NCBI GenBank assembly: GCA_964387495.1
Contig: CAYLXB010000065.1
Coordinates: forward strand, 1 to 18,299
Length of the DNA stretch: 18,299 nucleotides
Reading direction: 5' to 3'
Source: DSXF01 sp964387495
GTDB lineage: Bacteria > Chloroflexota > Anaerolineae > Anaerolineales > Villigracilaceae
A model generated the notes under the pieces. It was given only the letters and a program-made list of their open reading frames with translations, did no database searches and was not told where the DNA came from. Shown one piece after another: positions 5,089-12,711 of this stretch (its first letter is position 1; each line of letters begins with the position of its first letter). A program made the position numbers and the translations under genes.

Positions 5089-7333
5089 AAATATGGAACT
5101 CCTTGAATTCCTGACTTGCCTTCCCATGTTCCAGAATTTGGATGAGACCGCTGCCCGGGCGCTGCTGAACGCCATGCAGCGGCAAAAACTTCCGGCCGGG
5201 GCCGTCCTGTTTGCTCAGGGGACCCCCGGCGAGGCCGTTTATGTCCTCACTTCCGGCAGGTTATCCGTCCGCATCCGGCCGCCCGGCGGGCTGGAGACGC
5301 TCAACGAATTGAAGCCGGGTGAGTGTGTCGGCGAAATGTCCCTCCTCACCGGTCAGCCTCGCACCGCCACGGTTACTGCTCTCGAAGATAGCGAACTGCT
5401 CTGCCTGCAGAAACCTGCCTTCGAACGCCTGGCGCAGGAACACCCCGCCCTCCTTTCCGGCCTGGCAGGTCAGTTGTTGCCGCGCTTTCAGAGGGACCAG
5501 ATCAAACTTGCCCTGGGGCGCCTGTTCGAGGAACTCGACGATAGCCTTCTGGACAATTTGTTACGAAGGTTGGCTTGGCGTCGTCTCGACAGCGGGGAGA
5601 CCCTCTTCCATCAGGGGGATCCGGGGGATGAAATGTTCATTGTCGTGCAGGGTCGTTTGCGGATCGTGGCCGAAGGCACCGCTGGGGATCAGCGTATTCT
5701 GGATGAGATCGGCACCGGGGAATATGTCGGCGAATTTGCCTTGCTGGCCGAACGCGGCACCCCCGAGGGCCGCCGCACGGCCACCGTCTATGCCACCCGC
5801 CTCACAGACTTGGTCGTTATCACCCGTTCAGTCTTTGAAGACCTGTTATGTCAGTACCCCAAAGTCTTGCTTAACCTGACCCGCCAGATCGTGCGCCGCG
5901 ATATGCACATCGGCAGGCCCCGCCCATCGCCCGATACGAACACCGTCATTACCCTTCTCCCTGTGCAGGCCGGGCAGGCGCTGGGTGATTTTGCTGAACA
6001 ATTGGCTGCTGCCCTCACCGCGCTGGGGCCTGCCATGTTCCTGGATTCCGCCCGCTTCGAACAGGAATACGGCAAAACAGGTGCCTCCCAAACCGCCCTC
6101 GACCACCCTCTCAGCCCGTTGATTGATGCCTGGTTGGATGAGCGCGAACGGCAGCACAGGTATGCGATCTACACGGCCTCGCCTGTGCTCGACGACGCCG
6201 GCTGGCTCTCCCCCTGGGCACAGCGTTGCGTGGAAGATGCCGACATCATTTTGCTGGTGGGGGAGGCCGGCAGTGATCCCGCTCCGGCTGCTGTTGAAAA
6301 AGTCCTCCCGGCCGTCCGCTGCCGGTCGCGCCTGGAACTGGCCCTGCTCCACCCGCCCGCCTGCCGGTTCCCCTCCGGCACCACCGCCTGGCTGGCGCCT
6401 CGCAGTTCGGGCGCTTTTCCCGTTCAGGCTCACCACCATATCCGCCTGGGGAATCAATCTGATTTTCAGCGCCTGGCCCGGCGCATTGCTGGTTGTCCCA
6501 TGGGATTGGTTCTGGCCGGGGGTGGTGCCCGCGGCTGGGCTCACTTGGGCGCCCTGCGCGCCCTCGAGCAGGCCGGGATGGAGTTTGACTGGGTCGCAGG
6601 CGCCAGCATGGGCGCCATCGTCTCTGCTGGCTGTGCACTCGGCTGGTCGAGTGAACAACTCCAGGAACTCGCCGCCAGGTTCTCTAATCCCAGGAAACTG
6701 CTTGATTACACCCTGCCCTACGCCTCAGTCACCTCCACCCGTAACATCACGACTCTCTTGAAGACTTTGTTTGCCGGCGTTGATATCGAAGACACCTGGC
6801 ATCCCTTCTTCTGTGTTTCAGCCGATTTGACCAACAGTCGCGAGCGCATGCACACCCGCGGCCCGTTGTGGCAGGCGGTACGCGCCAGCATGGCCTTCCC
6901 CGGCGTCTTTGCCCCTGTTCTTGAGGAGGACTGCCTGCTGGTGGATGGCGGGGCAGCCAACAACCTGCCCATTGACCGTATGCGCGAACTCTGTCCCAAT
7001 GGTACCGTTATCGGTGTGGATTTGATCACCGCCAGTCCTCTGAACGGCCCGTACGATTTCGGCCCCAGCCTGTCAGGCTGGCAGGTATTGCTGTCTCGCA
7101 TCTCCCCCTTCCGCAAAAAGGTGCAGGCCCCCAACCTGCTCGATATTGTTGCCGGCCTTGTCAGCAGCATCACCCGCTACCGCATCAACGAATCCTGGCA
7201 CAAGGCCGACCTGTTGATCAGGGTGCCAGTTCAGGCCTATGGACTGCTTGAGTTCGACAGGTATGCTGAGATTATCAAGGCAGGCTATCTCGCCGCACAG
7301 GAACAACTCAAAGGCTTCCGCAGTCGCTCATAA
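5081..7333 (+). CDS. NTE-like patatin phospholipase with two cyclic-nucleotide-binding domains
   Basis: 750 residues. The first cNMP-binding domain (about 10-130) has the phosphate cassette GEMSLLTGQPRTAT with Glu85 and Arg94. The second (about 150-270) has GEFALLAERGTPEGRRTAT with Glu218 and Arg232 and a slightly longer loop. The linker 285-470 carries features of neuropathy-target-esterase relatives: LLHPP, SGTTAWLAPRS, HHHIRLGNQSDFQRLARRIAG. The patatin domain (about 475-660) has oxyanion loop GGGARG (480-485), nucleophile GASMG (Ser509) and catalytic DGG (Asp622). This matches the plan of eukaryotic NTE/PNPLA6 and bacterial cNMP-patatin proteins, which hydrolyse phospholipids or lysophospholipids. 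Both binding cassettes look intact, so cyclic nucleotide control is plausible, but no cyclase is in the window. No transmembrane helix is present. The stop abuts the stop of the convergent aldolase gene. Confidence 0.92.
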   Translation: MSKNMELLEFLTCLPMFQNLDETAARALLNAMQRQKLPAGAVLFAQGTPGEAVYVLTSGRLSVRIRPPGGLETLNELKPGECVGEMSLLTGQPRTATVTALEDSELLCLQKPAFERLAQEHPALLSGLAGQLLPRFQRDQIKLALGRLFEELDDSLLDNLLRRLAWRRLDSGETLFHQGDPGDEMFIVVQGRLRIVAEGTAGDQRILDEIGTGEYVGEFALLAERGTPEGRRTATVYATRLTDLVVITRSVFEDLLCQYPKVLLNLTRQIVRRDMHIGRPRPSPDTNTVITLLPVQAGQALGDFAEQLAAALTALGPAMFLDSARFEQEYGKTGASQTALDHPLSPLIDAWLDERERQHRYAIYTASPVLDDAGWLSPWAQRCVEDADIILLVGEAGSDPAPAAVEKVLPAVRCRSRLELALLHPPACRFPSGTTAWLAPRSSGAFPVQAHHHIRLGNQSDFQRLARRIAGCPMGLVLAGGGARGWAHLGALRALEQAGMEFDWVAGASMGAIVSAGCALGWSSEQLQELAARFSNPRKLLDYTLPYASVTSTRNITTLLKTLFAGVDIEDTWHPFFCVSADLTNSRERMHTRGPLWQAVRASMAFPGVFAPVLEEDCLLVDGGAANNLPIDRMRELCPNGTVIGVDLITASPLNGPYDFGPSLSGWQVLLSRISPFRKKVQAPNLLDIVAGLVSSITRYRINESWHKADLLIRVPVQAYGLLEFDRYAEIIKAGYLAAQEQLKGFRSRS

Positions 7334-8242
7334 GGCGGGGATGGCCGCCAGTTCTTTTTCGATCTGCTCGGTCGTCTCGGAGGCGATCTCCTCCAGCGGC
7401 GGCTTGACAGGCCAGCGCGGGTAACCATGCAGGCGTGCCAGCAGGGCCTTCAGCGTGGGCGGGAAAGGCATATATTTTTCCAGGATGTGCCGCCCCGCGC
7501 TTACGCGCGCCTGTGCCGCAGTCGGGTTCTTGCCCTGCCGGAAGGCATCGTAAACCGCCCGCAGGTCGGGAGCGATCAGGTTGGCGCAGGCAGTGATGCA
7601 CCCCGCCGCCTGGTTTTCGAGGGCCATCTGCAGGTAGGAATCCGTGCCGGTCAGCACCACCATCTCCGTTCCAAAGGTTTCCCCCAGCGTCCTCGCCAGC
7701 GCTTCATCGTGCGAAGAATCCTTTATGCCCGCAAATTGGGCTGGGAAAGCCTCCTTGAGCCGCTTCAGCAGGTCCAGGGAAAAACCGATTCCCGCCGCGC
7801 CCGGAAAGTGATATCCAAGCATCCACCCATCCTGTGGGACGGCTCTTTGCATTACCTGTGCAAACCAGTGGAACAGGCCCTCATCGCTCGCCTTGCGGTA
7901 ATAATAGGGCGGCAGGGTCACCACCCCGTTGTAACCCATGTCGAAGGCCAGTTTGGTCAGGTCGATGGTCTCTTCCAGGCTGGGTGTGCCCGTCCCGGCC
8001 AGCAGGCGGAAGCCGGGGTGAGCCTGCCGCACGGCCAGGGCAGCGCGCATCACCTCCGCCCGCTCGCCCGGCGAAAAGGATGGCCCCTCGCCAGTGGTGC
8101 CGAAAAGCAGGGCACCGTGGCAGCCCTGTTCGGCCAGGAAACCCAAAAATTCCGCCACCGGTTCGAGGTCCGGGGTCAGTGCCGGGGTCAGGGGCGTCAC
8201 GGCTGCGGCGTATACGCCGGAAAGCGGGTGCAGGCTGGTCAT
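7328..8242 (-). CDS. DapA/NanA-family class I aldolase
   Basis: 304 residues from the ATG at 8242. The TIM-barrel family is shown by GTTGE (48-52), the tyrosine of MLGYHFPG (Tyr144) and the Schiff-base lysine of FAGIKDSS (Lys174). The family includes dihydrodipicolinate synthase, N-acetylneuraminate lyase and 2-keto-3-deoxysugar aldolases. GYHFP in place of the usual YN(V/I)P, and the absence of lysine-pathway neighbours, argue against true DapA, so the substrate is left open. A TTG at 8248 would add two residues, but GGAGG at 8250-8254 is spaced 7 nt from the ATG and only 1 nt from the TTG. It is the last gene of a minus-strand operon, starting 2 nt after the preceding stop. Confidence 0.85.
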   Translation of the reverse strand: MTSLHPLSGVYAAAVTPLTPALTPDLEPVAEFLGFLAEQGCHGALLFGTTGEGPSFSPGERAEVMRAALAVRQAHPGFRLLAGTGTPSLEETIDLTKLAFDMGYNGVVTLPPYYYRKASDEGLFHWFAQVMQRAVPQDGWMLGYHFPGAAGIGFSLDLLKRLKEAFPAQFAGIKDSSHDEALARTLGETFGTEMVVLTGTDSYLQMALENQAAGCITACANLIAPDLRAVYDAFRQGKNPTAAQARVSAGRHILEKYMPFPPTLKALLARLHGYPRWPVKPPLEEIASETTEQIEKELAAIPAL

Positions 8243-8244
8243 GG

Positions 8245-9096
8245 TCAATCCTCCGTTTTGTCGATGAATTCGCGTGCCGCTTCTTCGGGTGTTTGGAGCG
8301 GCATTCCTTCTCTTTCTGACAGGTAATGCTGGTGATCAAGTACCCACAGGTACAGGTCACCTTCGGTCTTGCCGGGAAATTCCTCCAGGATTCCGCTATC
8401 TCGGACCACTTGCATGATGGGCAGGTAGACCGTATCATACCAGTGTGTCACGGCCTCGTCATCCGGGATATCCCGCTTCAAGTCCAGGCCCATGAAGTAG
8501 CGGTGTACGGCAATATGTTCCAGCATACGGCTGAAACCATCGGGAATGGTCAGTTTGATGCTGGCCTGTGGGCGCAGGCGGTCCAGGCCCGTCCGTTCCA
8601 GGAATTCCACCTTCTCTCCCAGGATTTCCAGGTCCTCCGGACGCAGGTTGGGTGTGATGCGCACCTTGCTGGCGCACTCGCGTACTTCGGCCTCGATGAA
8701 CTCCTGTCCCTGCTCGCGAGCCACCGAAACGCGGTGGTGTCCGTCCACCACGAAGAAAACCTCGCCGACCTTGTAGAGAACCACCGGCGGCAGGCTGATT
8801 TCCTCGTAGAAAGCCCGGTTGACGCGCTGCCACCGTCCGGCCGTATCATCCCGCAGCGGCAGGAAAGCCCGGTCGAACTGCTGGTAGCGGTTCAGGCTCC
8901 CGGCAATCTGATCCACCCGCACCGTCTGAACTCCCCGGTAAAGCGGGCCGCCCACGTGCAGCTTGGTCTTGACCTCCTCGTAGGAGAGCAGGCTATTGGA
9001 CCGGCCAGCCACAGTCGACCAGACCTGGTTCAGAAAGGCTTTGAACCGCACCCGCTGGTAATCCGCACGCACCCGTGCAGCCAGTTCATCACTCAT
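8245..9096 (-). CDS. ParB N-terminal-domain-like protein
   Basis: 283 residues. The core (about 55-140) resembles a ParB/sulfiredoxin-type domain: TVRVDQIAGS, LPPVVLYKVGEVFFVVDGHHRVSVAREQG, with DGHHR at 118-122. The C-terminal part (about 180-280) has a second conserved-looking segment, HWYDTVYLPIMQVVRDSG then GKTEGDLYLWVLDHQ, reminiscent of DUF4032-type proteins. No helix-turn-helix or DNA-binding region is obvious, so a partitioning role is unlikely. ParB-like folds can bind or hydrolyse nucleotides, but no function is assigned. Its start overlaps the end of the metallophosphoesterase gene by 8 bases, so the two are probably translationally coupled. Confidence 0.75.
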   Translation of the reverse strand: MSDELAARVRADYQRVRFKAFLNQVWSTVAGRSNSLLSYEEVKTKLHVGGPLYRGVQTVRVDQIAGSLNRYQQFDRAFLPLRDDTAGRWQRVNRAFYEEISLPPVVLYKVGEVFFVVDGHHRVSVAREQGQEFIEAEVRECASKVRITPNLRPEDLEILGEKVEFLERTGLDRLRPQASIKLTIPDGFSRMLEHIAVHRYFMGLDLKRDIPDDEAVTHWYDTVYLPIMQVVRDSGILEEFPGKTEGDLYLWVLDHQHYLSEREGMPLQTPEEAAREFIDKTED

Positions 9097-9724
9097 CGGG
9101 CACCTCGATTACCTTGTAAGGATACACGTTCAACACGCGCGTGAGTCCCAACTGGGTATCCGAAATGACCAGGTTGCGCCGGTAAATATGCGTGTGGCCG
9201 TGCAGGTGAAAGCGCGGCCGTGCCAGGCGCAGCACAAGATTGATCGCCTTCAAACCCCGGTGAGCCTGTGTCTCCTCATCATGGATGCCGAAGGGTGGCG
9301 AGTGGGTGACCAGGATATCCAGCGCCCGGCCAAAACGTAGCCGGTTGGCTGCCAGGCGCAGCAGCAGGCGCGCCGCCCGCACGTACATCTCGGCCTGGGT
9401 GTATTGGTTCACACCGTCCGGCCGGTAGCGCACACATCCGCCCAGCCCGCCCAGCAGCAGGCCGTTGAACCGGCTCGTTCTCATATCCAGGTTGGTGCCG
9501 CCGTCTACGTGCGCCGCAGCCTGGGAGGTTGAATGGACCGGGTCGTGGTTGCCTGGCACGTAGTAGAGCGGAACATTCAGGGCGTCCAGCAGGAAATCCA
9601 GGTAGTTGTAGGGCAGGTCACCGCACGCCAGGATCAGGCTCACATCTTTAAAGTGGCCCTGCATCGCAAGCCCATAGAGACGTTCGACCTCCTGGTCGCT
9701 GACCGCAAGGATTTTTATGCTCAT
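9089..9724 (-). CDS. Calcineurin-like metallophosphoesterase
   Basis: 211 residues from the ATG at 9724. Motifs in order: SDQE (Asp10), CGDLPY (Asp36), PGNHD (Asn59, His60), THSPP (His141) and HGHTH (His175, His177, His179). These form the dinuclear metal site of calcineurin-like phosphoesterases. Motif I lacks the usual histidine: it reads SDQE where many members have SDxH. The small size fits subfamilies acting on nucleotides, cyclic nucleotides or small phosphodiesters; the substrate is unknown. A TTG at 9745 would add seven residues, but the ATG fits the family start (MSIKILAVSD). It leads a three-gene minus-strand operon and diverges from the kinase operon. Confidence 0.85.
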   Translation of the reverse strand: MSIKILAVSDQEVERLYGLAMQGHFKDVSLILACGDLPYNYLDFLLDALNVPLYYVPGNHDPVHSTSQAAAHVDGGTNLDMRTSRFNGLLLGGLGGCVRYRPDGVNQYTQAEMYVRAARLLLRLAANRLRFGRALDILVTHSPPFGIHDEETQAHRGLKAINLVLRLARPRFHLHGHTHIYRRNLVISDTQLGLTRVLNVYPYKVIEVPDE

Positions 9725-9772
9725 ACTGCCCTGATTTTCCCGCAAATCTGCCCCCCCGGCAAGGTTTTTGTA

Positions 9773-9801
9773 AGGATATCCCCCCTTGGAACGGGTTGCA
9801 A
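9773..9801 (-). promoter_or_regulatory. Predicted promoter of the metallophosphoesterase operon
   Basis: On the minus strand TTGCAA (9796-9801), a 17-nt spacer and TATCCT (9773-9778) precede the ATG at 9724, with a predicted leader of about 42 nt. The -35 hexamer is its own reverse complement and also serves as the -35 of the plus-strand kinase promoter. Confidence 0.35.
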
Positions 9802-9824
9802 TTCTTGAAAGTGCAAACTATAAT
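9796..9824 (+). promoter_or_regulatory. Predicted sigma-70 promoter of the kinase operon
   Basis: TTGCAA (9796-9801), a 17-nt spacer and a perfect TATAAT (9819-9824). The start would fall near 9831, giving a leader of about 44 nt before the proposed CTG at 9875. It is one of the best promoter matches in the window. Confidence 0.6.
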
Positions 9825-9829
9825 GTAAA

Positions 9830-9849
9830 ATATTAACAATATATTAACA
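9830..9849 (+). repeat. Direct repeat at the kinase operon transcription start
   Basis: ATATTAACA occurs at 9830-9838 and again at 9841-9849, offset by 11 bp or about one helical turn. It lies at the predicted +1 of the kinase promoter. The arrangement suits a dimeric regulator binding one face of the DNA, though AT-rich repeats can arise by chance. Confidence 0.5.
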
Positions 9850-9874
9850 TGGAAGTGATAAAGAGGAACTTGCT

Positions 9875-11755
9875 CTGGACACCCACAGGATCACCCAGCC
9901 TCTTGAACCGGACGAGGGCAGTACCGCCAAGCAGCAGCTTCAGGCGGGGGTTACCCTTGTCAACCGGTATTTGATCCAGGATGTCGTCGGCATCGGTGGA
10001 ATGGGGTCTGTCTATCGCGCCCGCGACCTGCACTTCCCCAAAGTGGTCAAACTGGTGGCGGTCAAAGAGATGATCAACATGGCGCCCGATCCGCTGGTGC
10101 GCAAGACCATTGTCCAGAACTTCGAGCGTGAAGCTAACCTCCTTGCCACGCTCAGCCATCCTTCCATTCCCCGTATCTACGATTACTTCTCCACAGACGA
10201 TCGTTCCTACCTGGTGCTGGAATTTATCAACGGGAAAGACCTGGAGGCGATCATCAACGAGACCAGCGGCTTCCTGCCCGAAGAACAGGTCATCGGCTGG
10301 GCGGTGGAACTGTGCGAAGTACTGCATTTCCTGCACAATCACAAGCCCGACCCGATCATCTTCCGCGACATGAAGCCATCCAATGTCATGATTAACCAGC
10401 ATGGCCATATCATCCTGGTGGATTTCGGCATTGCCAAACCATTCCAGACTGGGCAGAAAGGCACGATGATCGGCACCGAGGGCTACTCACCGCCCGAACA
10501 ATATCGCGGCGAGGCCACCCAGCAGGCTGATCTGTACGCCTTGGGCGCCACCCTGCACCATGCCATCACCCGCCGCGACCCCCGCCTCGAACCGCCCTTC
10601 TCCTTCTCGGAACGTCCGGTGCGCAAGATCAACCCGGCCCTCTCTGCTGAGATGGAACTGGTCATCAACACTGCCCTGCAGTACAATCCCGCCGACCGTT
10701 TCCCGGATGCCGCTGCCATGAAAGAGGCCCTGCTCAACGTGGCGCGTAAAACCGGCACCCTCTCGCGCCTGTCCATCCCCTCAGTCGTGCAGAATACAGG
10801 CATCAAACCCTTATGGACCTTCAAGTGTGAAGACGAAGTGCGCAGCGCCCCGGTTATCCACAATGGCATCCTCTACGCCGGGAGTTACGACAATAATCTG
10901 TATGCCCTGAATGCTGCTGATGGCCAGTTTGTCTGGAAGTATGCCGCCGATGGAGGCATCGTTTCCCGCCCCGCTATTGCCGAAGATGTCCTTTTTTTTG
11001 GCTCTGAAGACCAGAGCCTGCATGCTGTCAGTGTCCGTTCCGGCAGGGTCGTCTGGACCTACTTTACAGGCGGGCGCGTGCGTTCCTCCCCCCGGATTGC
11101 AGAAGGACACATTTTGATTGGCTCGGATGACCACTACCTGCATGCCGTCAATATGACCACTGGCCGGGCAGCCTGGAAATTTGAAACCGCCGAGGCCATT
11201 CGTTCGACCCCTTGTGCGGTACAGGACCTCATCTACATCGGTTGCGAGAGTGGTGACTTCTATTGTCTGGATTTCCGCGGCGAATTGAAGTGGCGCTTTC
11301 CGGCCAAACGCGCTGTCACTTCCTCTCCCATCGTTGTCGAGAACGCCGTCTACTTCAACTCCATGGATGCCACCCTCTATGCCCTTGACCATCGCAACGG
11401 CTGGGTCATCTGGCGTTTCCGCATGGGCAAAGGCTCCATCGTTTCCCCCTGCGTGGTCGAAGGGCTTGTCTTTACCGGTTCGGCCGATGGCTTCATCTAC
11501 GCCGTGGATGTCCGCACCGCCAAGGAAGTCTGGCGCTTCCAATGCCAGCATCAGGTCAATGGCTCACCCGTTACCTATCGGGATGCTGTCTATTTTGGTT
11601 CGGTGGACGGCAATTTGTACTGTCTGGAATATCGTACCGGACGCCTGCGTTGGCAGTTTGCCACCGGTGGTCCCATTACCGGCACACCGCTGGTATTTGA
11701 TGATATCGTTTACGTCGGTTCGAACGATCACCAAATCTATGCCTTGCTTGCCTGA
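9875..11755 (+). CDS. Ser/Thr protein kinase fused to an eight-bladed PQQ-like beta-propeller
   Basis: About 626 residues from the proposed CTG at 9875. Kinase domain (about 25-290): glycine loop GIGGMG, VAVKE with Lys64, FRDMKPSN (catalytic Asp165, with Phe in place of the His of HRD), DFG (Asp183), GTEGYSPPEQY activation segment. After a short linker come eight repeats of about 40 residues, each opening with W(T/K/R/Q)(F/Y) and carrying a GS-D-LYAL-type core, which form a PQQ/YncE-like propeller. No transmembrane segment separates the two, so the propeller should be cytoplasmic. The frame is open from 9848 but has no ATG or GTG. AGAGGA at 9862-9867 is 7 nt from CTG 9875. A TTG at 9971 would cut into the first kinase strand. 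First gene of the signalling operon, 13 nt before the phosphatase. Confidence 0.88.
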   Translation: MDTHRITQPLEPDEGSTAKQQLQAGVTLVNRYLIQDVVGIGGMGSVYRARDLHFPKVVKLVAVKEMINMAPDPLVRKTIVQNFEREANLLATLSHPSIPRIYDYFSTDDRSYLVLEFINGKDLEAIINETSGFLPEEQVIGWAVELCEVLHFLHNHKPDPIIFRDMKPSNVMINQHGHIILVDFGIAKPFQTGQKGTMIGTEGYSPPEQYRGEATQQADLYALGATLHHAITRRDPRLEPPFSFSERPVRKINPALSAEMELVINTALQYNPADRFPDAAAMKEALLNVARKTGTLSRLSIPSVVQNTGIKPLWTFKCEDEVRSAPVIHNGILYAGSYDNNLYALNAADGQFVWKYAADGGIVSRPAIAEDVLFFGSEDQSLHAVSVRSGRVVWTYFTGGRVRSSPRIAEGHILIGSDDHYLHAVNMTTGRAAWKFETAEAIRSTPCAVQDLIYIGCESGDFYCLDFRGELKWRFPAKRAVTSSPIVVENAVYFNSMDATLYALDHRNGWVIWRFRMGKGSIVSPCVVEGLVFTGSADGFIYAVDVRTAKEVWRFQCQHQVNGSPVTYRDAVYFGSVDGNLYCLEYRTGRLRWQFATGGPITGTPLVFDDIVYVGSNDHQIYALLA

Positions 11756-11768
11756 TAAGGAGTTCCCT

Positions 11769-12659
11769 GTGAAACGATTCTTTCGCAGGTTATTCAAACG
11801 TGATCTAACCAGTAAGATTACCACCGCCCCCTTGAGTGAGCAGCAGATTCAATCCATCCTCAACACCCAGGCGCCCCGCTCGGAACTTCAGCAGTTGGTC
11901 TCTGCCTGCGGCCAGTCGGTAGGAAAACAGCGGGATATAAACGAAGACAGTCTCTTTGCCTTCACAGCCACACTGGGTGGCTTGAATGGCAGCATCCCCT
12001 TCGGATTGTACATCGTTGCTGATGGCATGGGCGGGCATCAGGATGGCGAGGTGGCCAGCAACATTGCTGTTCGCACAGTCGCCCGCTTTATTCTGCACAA
12101 ATTCAGCCCTTACCTGTTCAGTATGCCCGCTCAGATCATTGACGAGTCGATGCAGGAGATCATGCTGGCTGCCGTCACCGAAGCACATTACCTCATCCAG
12201 CGCCAGGCACCGGGAAGCGGCACGACTCTGACCGCCGCTTTGGTACTTGGCCCGCAGATGACCGTCACCCACATCGGCGACAGCCGCGCCTATGCCCTCT
12301 ATCCCGATGGCCGCATTGATTTGATCACCCGCGACCATTCACTTGTCAAGCGCCTCGAAGAACTGGGGCAGATCACCTCTGCCGAGGCAGCCTCCTCCCC
12401 GCACAGAAATGTTCTCATCCGCGCCCTCGGACAGGGAGACTCCGTCGAGCCCGATATCTTTACCCTTGCATTTCCTCTGGGCGGTTCGATCATGCTCTGC
12501 AGCGATGGCCTGTGGGGTGTCATTGCAGAGAGCGATATGCAGCGCATCATTGCAGAAACCCCCAACCTGTCACGTGCCTGCCAGAACCTGGTTACAGCCG
12601 CCAACAATGCCGGTGGGCCTGATAATATCACCGTCGTGCTGGCGCAGATTGTCGGGTAA
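11769..12659 (+). CDS. PP2C-family Ser/Thr protein phosphatase
   Basis: 296 residues from a GTG with AAGGAG 6 nt upstream. PPM/PP2C motifs in order: NED (Asp60), VADGMGGH (Asp85, Gly86), GSGTTLTAA (149-157), HIGDSRAY (Asp171), CSDGLWG (Asp246) and GGPDNITVV (Asp285). All metal-binding aspartates are present, so it should be active as a Mn/Mg-dependent phosphatase. The N-terminal 45 residues before the domain are basic (KRFFRRLFKR) and may contact membrane or partner. Lying directly behind the kinase, it is expected to dephosphorylate the kinase and its targets, the usual bacterial kinase-phosphatase pairing. The next gene follows after 52 nt. Confidence 0.93.
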   Translation: MKRFFRRLFKRDLTSKITTAPLSEQQIQSILNTQAPRSELQQLVSACGQSVGKQRDINEDSLFAFTATLGGLNGSIPFGLYIVADGMGGHQDGEVASNIAVRTVARFILHKFSPYLFSMPAQIIDESMQEIMLAAVTEAHYLIQRQAPGSGTTLTAALVLGPQMTVTHIGDSRAYALYPDGRIDLITRDHSLVKRLEELGQITSAEAASSPHRNVLIRALGQGDSVEPDIFTLAFPLGGSIMLCSDGLWGVIAESDMQRIIAETPNLSRACQNLVTAANNAGGPDNITVVLAQIVG

Positions 12660-12711
12660 ATGGATTTAGTTGGTTGATAGATAGGGACGATGGATAGGTC
12701 AGGTGGATAGT

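Noticed and set aside
5846..6658. 270-codon minus-strand frame inside the phospholipase gene
   Set aside because: Gly/Arg-rich composition with no motif. The plus strand carries the conserved patatin and linker motifs.
7427..8326. 299-codon plus-strand frame opposite the aldolase
   Set aside because: No motif, and the opposite strand has the GTTGE motif and the catalytic lysine.
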